From NCBI GenBank assembly GCA_016869285.1, contig VGEN01000008.1, positions 1 through 55,748 on the forward strand: a DNA stretch of 55,748 nucleotides. The letters run 5' to 3'. The DNA comes from Alphaproteobacteria bacterium. Its GTDB lineage: Bacteria; Pseudomonadota; Alphaproteobacteria; SHVZ01. Below, piece by piece: positions 50,538 through 55,748 of this stretch (its first letter is position 1; each line of letters opens with the position of its first letter). The notes beneath the pieces are model-generated. The model was given only the letters and a program-made list of their open reading frames with translations. It was not told the origin of the DNA and did not search any database. The position numbers and the translations under genes are program-made.

Positions 50538-53270
50538 ATGCTGACCCTCGGATCGCTCGCTTTCGCATCCCCTTGGCTGCTGACCGCGCTCGCCGTCCTG
50601 CCGGTGATCTGGCTGCTGCTGCGGGTCACTCCGCCGGCGCCGCGCCGCCTGAACTTCCCGGCGATCCGCATCCTGCATCTGCTGACGCCGAAAGAGGAGA
50701 CGCCGGCGCGCACACCCTGGTGGCTGGTACTGCTGCGCCTCGCCATCGCCGCGCTCGTGATCCTTGGACTTTCGGAACCGCTGCTCAATCCGGCGGCACG
50801 ACTTTCCGGCGACGGACCGGTTGTCGTCGCCGTCGACGACACCTGGGCCGCCGCGCCCAGGTGGGAGGATCGGCGCAAGGTTCTGCTGCGCCTGATCGAG
50901 GGCGCCGAGCAACAGGGCCGCCATGTCGTGCTGCTGACCACCTCGGAAGGCACGGACGAATCCCGGCGGTCGAGCGGCGTCGTTCGCCCGACCGATGCGC
51001 GCGCGCTGGTCCAGGCGATGGAGCCCAGGCCATGGGGTCCGGATATGGCGGCCGCCGCCGCAACGCTCGACAAGCTCAAGCTCCCTTCGGCCGGGGCCGC
51101 GGCCTATCTCGTCGACGGTCTCGATCACGGCTCCGGGCAGAGCGGACTCATCGAGCGCCTGCAGCGGCTCGGCCGTCTGACCGTGCACCTTCCGTCGACG
51201 CCGCAGCTCGCACGCGCCTTGATGCCGCCCGAGGGTCTCAGCAGCGATTTGGTCGTCGCCCCGCGCCGTCTCGTATCCGGCGGCGAGGCTGAGGTCGCCG
51301 TCCGCGCGATCGCCGGAGACGGTCGCCTGCTCGCGCGCGAAACCGTGCGCTTCGCCGCCGACGGCCTGAGAACCGAAGTGAAGTTCGTGCTGCCGACCGA
51401 GCTCAGGAATCAAGTGCAGCGGCTCGAGATCGAGAACGAGGCTTCAGCAGCTGCCGTGGTGCTGCTCGACGAGCGCTGGCGCCGCCGGCCGGTCGGCTTG
51501 ATCGGCCCAACGCAGTTCGACGCCTCGCAGCCCTTGCTGGACGAGCTGCACTATCTCGACCGGGCGCTGGCGCCCTTCGCCGAGGTGCGGCGAGGGCCGG
51601 TTGCCGAGCTGCTCAAGCGCGAGCTCGCCGTGATTCTGCTCCCCGATACCGGCGCGTTGCCGCCCGCCGAAAAGGCGCAGCTGACGCCGTGGATCGAGAA
51701 TGGCGGCGTGCTGCTGCGCTTCGCCGGGCCGAAGCTTGCCAATGCCGAGGACGACCTCGTCCCGGTCAAGCTCAGGAAGGGCGACCGCGCACTTGGCGGG
51801 GCGCTGTCGTGGAGCCGGCCGCAGCCGCTGGCGCCCTTCGAGACATCGAGCCCCTTCGCCGGCCTCACGGTGCCGATCGACGTCACCGTTCAGCGCCAGG
51901 TATTGGCGCAGCCCGGTCTCGAGCTGAACGAGCGCAGCTGGGCCAGGCTTGCCGATGGCACGCCGATTGTGACCGGCGAGCGTCGCGGCCTCGGCTGGAA
52001 CATCCTCGTGCACACGACGGCGATCCCGACCTGGTCGAACCTTCCGATGTCGGGCCTGTTCGTCGACATGCTCCGGCGCGTCGTCGCCTTGAGCCAAGGC
52101 GTTTCCGGCAGCGCCTCGACGCAGCCACTGCCGCCGATCGAGACGCTCGACGGCTTCGGCCGTATCACGCCGCCGCCGCCTTCCGCGGTCGCTGTCCTTG
52201 GCGATGCGCGTGTCGGTTCCCGCCATCCGCCCGGTTTCTACGGCACGGATACGTCGCGCCGGGCGCTCAATCTCGGCCCCTTCGTTGCCGATGCGGCGGC
52301 GCTGACCGAGCTTCCGAACGGCGTCGCGCGCGCCTCCTATGCGATCGGCGAGGAGACCGTGCTGAAGCCGCATCTCCTGGCCGCGGCGCTGCTGCTGCTG
52401 CTCGTCGACATCGTCATCGGCCTCGTGCTCCGCGGCCTGATGCCCGGTCGCGTTGCCGCCGCACGGGCAGCGATCGCGCTCCTGGCGCTCCTCCCCTTCG
52501 CCGCCGAGGCGCAGACGCGCAGCGCTCCGTCGCGCGCGAACGCGATCGATGCCTTTGCGCTCGAGGCGACGCTCAATGTGCGGCTGGCCTATGTGATTAC
52601 GGGCGATGCGCGCGCCGACGAGACCAGCCGTCTCGGTCTCGAAGGGCTCTCCAACATTCTTCAGCGGCGGACGGCGATCGAGCCCGATAGTCCGCTCGGC
52701 CTCGATATCGAGGCGGATGAGCTCTCCTTCTTCGCGCTGATCTACTGGCCGATGACGCCGAGCCAGCCCAGGCCGAGCCCGGTCGCGCTGCAGCGGCTCA
52801 ACACCTATCTCAAGAACGGCGGTACCATCGTCTTCGACACGCGCGATGCGGGCGAGATCGTCATCGATCCGATGGCCGGCGGTCCCGGCGCGCAGAAGCT
52901 GCGCGAGATCGCGCGCGGGCTGTCGATCCCGGCGCTGGTGCCGGCACCGCCCGAGCATGTGCTGACCAAGGCTTTCTATCTCCTGACCGACTTCCCGGGC
53001 CGCTTCGCCAGCGGTCAGGTCTGGGTCGAGGCGACGCGGGCCCAGGGCGAGGATGAGGTCTCATCCGTCATCCTCGGTTCTAACGACTGGGCCGGCGCCT
53101 GGGCGTCCGACGCCGGAGGCCGCGCGCTCTACGCGGTCGTCCCGGGCGGCGAGATCCAGCGCGAGATGGCGTTCCGCTTCGGCGTCAACCTCGTGATGTA
53201 TGCGCTCACAGGCAACTACAAGGCCGATCAGGTGCACGTCCCGTCGATCCTCGAAAGGGTCGGCCAATGA
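50538..53270 (+). CDS. DUF4159 domain-containing membrane protein with BatA-like N-terminus
   Basis: This protein has 910 residues. The N-terminal 95 residues form a BatA-type region with two helices (LLTALAVLPVIWLLLRV and LVLLRLAIAALVILGLSEPLL) around PAPRRLNFPAIRILHLL. VVVAVDDTWAAAPRWEDR (about 95-112) is a degenerate vWA start. The middle has large extracytoplasmic beta-rich parts. Two helices near residues 615-660 (LLAAALLLLLVDIVIGLVLRGL and AIALLALLPFAAEA) precede the C-terminal DUF4159 domain (LAYVITGDARADETSRLGLEGLSNIL, LIYWPMTPSQPRPS, YLKNGGTIVFDTRD). It likely partners with the MoxR/DUF58 pair. Its stop overlaps the next start by ATGA. Confidence 0.85.
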   Translation: MLTLGSLAFASPWLLTALAVLPVIWLLLRVTPPAPRRLNFPAIRILHLLTPKEETPARTPWWLVLLRLAIAALVILGLSEPLLNPAARLSGDGPVVVAVDDTWAAAPRWEDRRKVLLRLIEGAEQQGRHVVLLTTSEGTDESRRSSGVVRPTDARALVQAMEPRPWGPDMAAAAATLDKLKLPSAGAAAYLVDGLDHGSGQSGLIERLQRLGRLTVHLPSTPQLARALMPPEGLSSDLVVAPRRLVSGGEAEVAVRAIAGDGRLLARETVRFAADGLRTEVKFVLPTELRNQVQRLEIENEASAAAVVLLDERWRRRPVGLIGPTQFDASQPLLDELHYLDRALAPFAEVRRGPVAELLKRELAVILLPDTGALPPAEKAQLTPWIENGGVLLRFAGPKLANAEDDLVPVKLRKGDRALGGALSWSRPQPLAPFETSSPFAGLTVPIDVTVQRQVLAQPGLELNERSWARLADGTPIVTGERRGLGWNILVHTTAIPTWSNLPMSGLFVDMLRRVVALSQGVSGSASTQPLPPIETLDGFGRITPPPPSAVAVLGDARVGSRHPPGFYGTDTSRRALNLGPFVADAAALTELPNGVARASYAIGEETVLKPHLLAAALLLLLVDIVIGLVLRGLMPGRVAAARAAIALLALLPFAAEAQTRSAPSRANAIDAFALEATLNVRLAYVITGDARADETSRLGLEGLSNILQRRTAIEPDSPLGLDIEADELSFFALIYWPMTPSQPRPSPVALQRLNTYLKNGGTIVFDTRDAGEIVIDPMAGGPGAQKLREIARGLSIPALVPAPPEHVLTKAFYLLTDFPGRFASGQVWVEATRAQGEDEVSSVILGSNDWAGAWASDAGGRALYAVVPGGEIQREMAFRFGVNLVMYALTGNYKADQVHVPSILERVGQ

Positions 53271-55336
53271 CCCTGTCCGCGCTTCACATCGCCTGGGCGC
53301 CGATGCTGCCGCTCTGGGCGCTAGCGATCCTTGGGCTCGCGACGCTGATCGTGATCGGGCTTGGCCTGTTCGCCCGGGCGCGCGGCGCCTGGTGGCGGGC
53401 CGGTGCCGCGCTCGCCCTGCTGGCGGCGCTCGCCAATCCGACACTCGTGGCCGAACGGCGCGAGGCGCGGCCGGACATCGCCATCCTCGCCGTCGATGAG
53501 AGCCCGAGCCAGAAGATCGGCACGCGGCTTGCCGATACGCGAAAAGCGGCCGAGCAGCTTGCGGCCAAGCTCTCGGCGCTCCCCGGCGTCGAGCTCCGCA
53601 CCGTTACCATCGGCGGCAACGTGCTCTCCTCCGACGACGGCACGCGGCTGCAGACCCAGCTCGACCGGGCGCTCGCCGACGTGCCGCGCCATCGCCTCGG
53701 CGGCGTCGCCGTGGTCACCGACGGTCAGGTCCACGATCTTCCGGCGGACGGCGCCAAGGACCTCTTCGGTGCGCCGCTGCATGTGGTTGTCACCGGCCAG
53801 CGCGGCGAGGCCGATCGCCGCCTCGTCGTCGAGAAGGTGCCGACCTACGGGCTGGTCGGCAAGCCGGTCACGGTGTCGATCCGCGTCGAGGACGCGGCGG
53901 TGGCACCGGGCACGCCGGTCCAGCTGACCCTCAAGCGCGACGGCGCCGCCGAGCAGCGCCAGATGGTGCCGGTCGGGCGCGTCGTCGAGATTCCCTTCAC
54001 GCTCGATCACGGCGGCCAGACCGTCGTCGAGATGTCGGTCGAAGCAGGGCCTAAGGAGCTCACGCTCGACAACAACCGCGCGGTCGCCGCGCTCAACGGC
54101 GTGCGCGACCGGCTGCGCGTGCTGCTGGTCTCGGGCGAGCCGCATGCCGGCGAGCGCACCTGGCGCAGCCTGCTCAAGGCCGATCCCTCGGTCGACCTCG
54201 TCCACTTCACGATCTTGAGGCCGCCGGAGAAGCAGGACGGCACGCCGATCCGCGAGCTGTCGCTGATCGCCTTCCCGATCCGCGAGCTGTTCGAGATCAA
54301 GCTCGACGAATTCAACCTGATCATCTTCGACCGCTATCGCCGTCAGGGCATCCTGCCGCGCGCCTACATCGCCAACATCGCCGACTATGTCGAGAAGGGC
54401 GGGGCGCTGCTCGACGCGACGGGAGCGCCCTTCACCGGCTCGCTCAGCCTCTATCGCTCGCCGCTCGGCCGGGTCATGCCGGCTGAGCCGACCGGCCAGG
54501 TGCTGGAGCAGGGCTTCAAGCCGCTGCTGAGCCCGGCAGGGCACCGCCATCCGGTGACGGCAGACCTGCCCGGCGGCGCCGGCGACGATCCGAGCTGGGG
54601 GCGCTGGTTCCGCTACATCGACGCCCAGGCGCAGCGCGGCGATGTTGTCATGCACGGCCCGAACAACCGGCCGCTGTTGATCCTCGACCGTGTCGGCAAG
54701 GGCCGCGTCGCGCAGCTGATGAGCGACCACATCTGGCTCTGGACCCGCGGCTTCGAAGGCGGCGGGCCTCAAGCCGAGCTGCTGCGCCGCCTCGCGCACT
54801 GGCTGATGAAGGAGCCGGAGCTCGAGGAGAATGTGCTGACCGCGCAGCTCCGCGGCGACCGGCTCGAGATCAAGCGCCGCAGCGTCAGGCCCGACGATCG
54901 TCCGGTCACGGTGACGCTGCCGAACGGCGAGACCGCGAGCGTCGCCATGACCGACAACCCGTCGGGCGGCGCCACCGGCGAGCTACCGGTCGACCAGGTC
55001 GGGCTCTATCGCCTGGCCGACGGCCAACGCACGGCGATCGCGGCGGTCGGCCCGCTCAATCCGCTCGAATGGTCCGATGTGCGCGCGACCGACGCGAAGC
55101 TGTCGCCGTTCACGCAGGCCTCGGGCGGGTCGGTCTACTGGCTGCAGGACGGCACGCCAGAGCCGCGCAAGACCCGTCCTGGCAGGCCCGCAAGCGGCCG
55201 CGACTGGATCGGCTTCCGCGCCAATGGCGACTACGACGTCACCGGCCTCGACGAGGTCTCGCTGATGCCGGCGCTGATGGTGCTGGCCATGGCGCTCGGC
55301 ATGGCGATGATCGCCTGGCGCCGCGAAGGGAAGTAG
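53267..55336 (+). CDS. Large membrane protein of the MoxR-DUF58-DUF4159 operon
   Basis: This protein has 689 residues. There are two N-terminal helices (LPLWALAILGLATLIVIGLGLFA and WWRAGAALALLAALANPTL), then a vWA-like domain starting DIAILAVDESPSQKIG (about 69-84) in which the MIDAS Ser pair is imperfect. A long extracytoplasmic region includes a glutamine-amidotransferase-like fold (VLLVSGEPHAGERTWRSLLKADPSVDLVHFT, then YVEKGGALLDATG). A single C-terminal helix (SLMPALMVLAMALGMAMIAW) ends in a basic tail. No amidotransferase Cys triad is apparent, so I read it as a structural or carbohydrate/periplasm-facing partner of the operon. The function is unknown. Confidence 0.8.
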   Translation: MTLSALHIAWAPMLPLWALAILGLATLIVIGLGLFARARGAWWRAGAALALLAALANPTLVAERREARPDIAILAVDESPSQKIGTRLADTRKAAEQLAAKLSALPGVELRTVTIGGNVLSSDDGTRLQTQLDRALADVPRHRLGGVAVVTDGQVHDLPADGAKDLFGAPLHVVVTGQRGEADRRLVVEKVPTYGLVGKPVTVSIRVEDAAVAPGTPVQLTLKRDGAAEQRQMVPVGRVVEIPFTLDHGGQTVVEMSVEAGPKELTLDNNRAVAALNGVRDRLRVLLVSGEPHAGERTWRSLLKADPSVDLVHFTILRPPEKQDGTPIRELSLIAFPIRELFEIKLDEFNLIIFDRYRRQGILPRAYIANIADYVEKGGALLDATGAPFTGSLSLYRSPLGRVMPAEPTGQVLEQGFKPLLSPAGHRHPVTADLPGGAGDDPSWGRWFRYIDAQAQRGDVVMHGPNNRPLLILDRVGKGRVAQLMSDHIWLWTRGFEGGGPQAELLRRLAHWLMKEPELEENVLTAQLRGDRLEIKRRSVRPDDRPVTVTLPNGETASVAMTDNPSGGATGELPVDQVGLYRLADGQRTAIAAVGPLNPLEWSDVRATDAKLSPFTQASGGSVYWLQDGTPEPRKTRPGRPASGRDWIGFRANGDYDVTGLDEVSLMPALMVLAMALGMAMIAWRREGK

Positions 55337-55406
55337 GCTTGTGAAGGCGCCGCCTCCATCGGGGCGCTCAATTTAAGTCTCTAATATTGCAGGTTTTTAT
55401 GCTGGT
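55337..55406. other. AT-richer junction after the MoxR operon
   Basis: GGCGCC (from about 55348) can pair with GGCGCT (to about 55369), giving a weak six-base stem with one G-U, not followed by a T run. After 55370 the DNA is distinctly more AT-rich than the rest of the window, consistent with acquired sequence next to the IS element. Confidence 0.35.
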
Positions 55407-55471
55407 TCAGTCTTCCTCATCTTCATCCTCGTTATCATCGTCGCTTGCCACTCCGTCTTCGAATTGCAGAA
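55407..55471 (-). pseudogene. Acidic C-terminal tail of a gene cut by the IS element
   Basis: On the minus strand, entering from the IS terminus, the frame reads LQFEDGV, ASDDDNEDEDEED and TGA at 55407-55409. A run of Asp/Glu codons ending in a stop looks like the acidic tail of a protein whose body lies beyond, or was replaced by, the insertion. No start codon with an RBS is present, so this cannot be a complete gene. It could also be a chance low-complexity stretch. Confidence 0.35.
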
Positions 55472-55748
55472 GGGGCTGTCCCAGATAACTACCTGAGATG
55501 ACGCTTAACCCATTGTTTGATCTGGGTTAGTTGCTTGGATGGGTCACTGGTGTTGAAGCGCCACTCGCACTCTTTCAAGAATAGCCCGAAATGGGCCTTC
55601 GGGACACCGTTGAACTTGCGCATGTGGCGCTTGGCCTGGTTCCAGAAGTTCTCGATGCCGTTGATGTGATTCTGCCGATCAGCGAAGAGCTCGGAGTGAT
55701 TGATCCGGAAGTGCTTGAAGTCGGATACGTCGAGCACGTTGTAGCCCT
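55472..55748 (-). mobile_element. IS1595-family insertion element, one end (runs off the window)
   Basis: The element's end appears to be GGGGCTGTCCCAGATAA starting at about 55472, the form of ISXO2-type terminal repeats. It lies just outside the transposase stop. Only this end is in the window, so the other repeat and the target duplication cannot be checked. Confidence 0.7.
55489..55748 (-). CDS. IS1595-family (ISXO2-like) transposase, C-terminal part
   Basis: The frame is open to the window edge and encodes the last 86 or so residues of a DDE-type transposase. FRINHSELFADRQNHINGIENFW contains the HINGIExFW motif with the catalytic Glu, and AHFGLFLKECEWRFN is the family's conserved end. 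The stop is TAG at 55489-55491. The GTG at 55737 is internal, not the real start. The rest, including the two catalytic Asp residues, lies beyond the window, so whether it is intact is unknown. Confidence 0.88.
   Translation of the reverse strand, partial: GYNVLDVSDFKHFRINHSELFADRQNHINGIENFWNQAKRHMRKFNGVPKAHFGLFLKECEWRFNTSDPSKQLTQIKQWVKRHLR

Noticed and set aside
48765..51413. Minus-strand open frame of 882 codons
   Set aside because: It is antisense to moxR, DUF58 and part of the DUF4159 gene; those plus-strand genes have intact motifs and coupling.

Overview
The window is a high-GC (roughly two-thirds G+C by eye), densely packed stretch of bacterial chromosome. The gene families point to an aerobic, heterotrophic alphaproteobacterium: a livGFHMJ-type importer, aerobic cobalamin genes with a CbiG-CobJ fusion, a MoxR/DUF58/DUF4159 block next to DUF1285, NUDIX and CCA-transferase genes, NIPSNAP, and many acyl-CoA and aldo/keto enzymes. 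A Rhodospirillales, Hyphomicrobiales or Reyranella-like origin is my inference from gene content; there is no rRNA or marker phylogeny here. I saw no tRNA, rRNA, CRISPR or prophage. Almost all genes are chromosomal in style. The only clear mobile DNA is the edge of an IS1595-family element at the extreme right.

Layout. 1-607 is nearly gene-free apart from one small minus-strand ORF. 608-1804 is a DapC-type aminotransferase, followed by a hairpin and a possible small basic protein. 2230-6852 is a complete branched-chain amino-acid-type ABC importer (ATPases, two permeases, binding protein). A TIGR04076 protein and two aldo/keto reductases follow, the second fused to a Rid domain. 9767-14119 on the minus strand is a cobalamin block, cobG-cobH-cobI-(cbiG-cobJ). 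14378-21508 holds an M81 (MlrC-like) metallopeptidase and a peptide-type ABC importer (binding protein, intrinsic terminator, fused double ATPase, two permeases). On the minus strand, 25249-21499 holds an acyl-CoA ligase, a fosmidomycin-resistance-type MFS carrier and an EamA carrier.

25354-32242 is a plus-strand run: gamma-glutamyltransferase homolog, HpcH/HpaI aldolase, EamA carrier, phosphotriesterase homolog, PaaK-like CoA ligase, enoyl-CoA hydratase and a NIPSNAP protein. It looks like an uncharacterised uptake, hydrolysis and CoA-activation route. Next come DUF4862, an AraC regulator, and a DUF2000 gene broken by an in-frame TAG. A 177-bp imperfect palindrome follows, and its ends carry the stop codons of both flanking genes. 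Then come an HtpX-like protease with LemA, a ketopantoate-reductase homolog, an SDR, an acetamidase/formamidase homolog, and a convergent pair made of a LuxR-type response regulator and a 1251-residue transporter-histidine kinase hybrid (CrbSR-like).

43670-55336 holds a GMC oxidoreductase, a GDT1/TMEM165-type exporter, a minus-strand housekeeping operon (DUF1285, NUDIX CoA pyrophosphatase, DUF6111-like, CCA tRNA nucleotidyltransferase), and divergently a MoxR-DUF58-DUF4159-membrane protein operon. After 55336 the DNA becomes AT-richer and ends in a partial IS1595-family transposase. Genes are often coupled by 4-bp ATGA/GTGA overlaps, and five convergent pairs overlap at their 3' ends.
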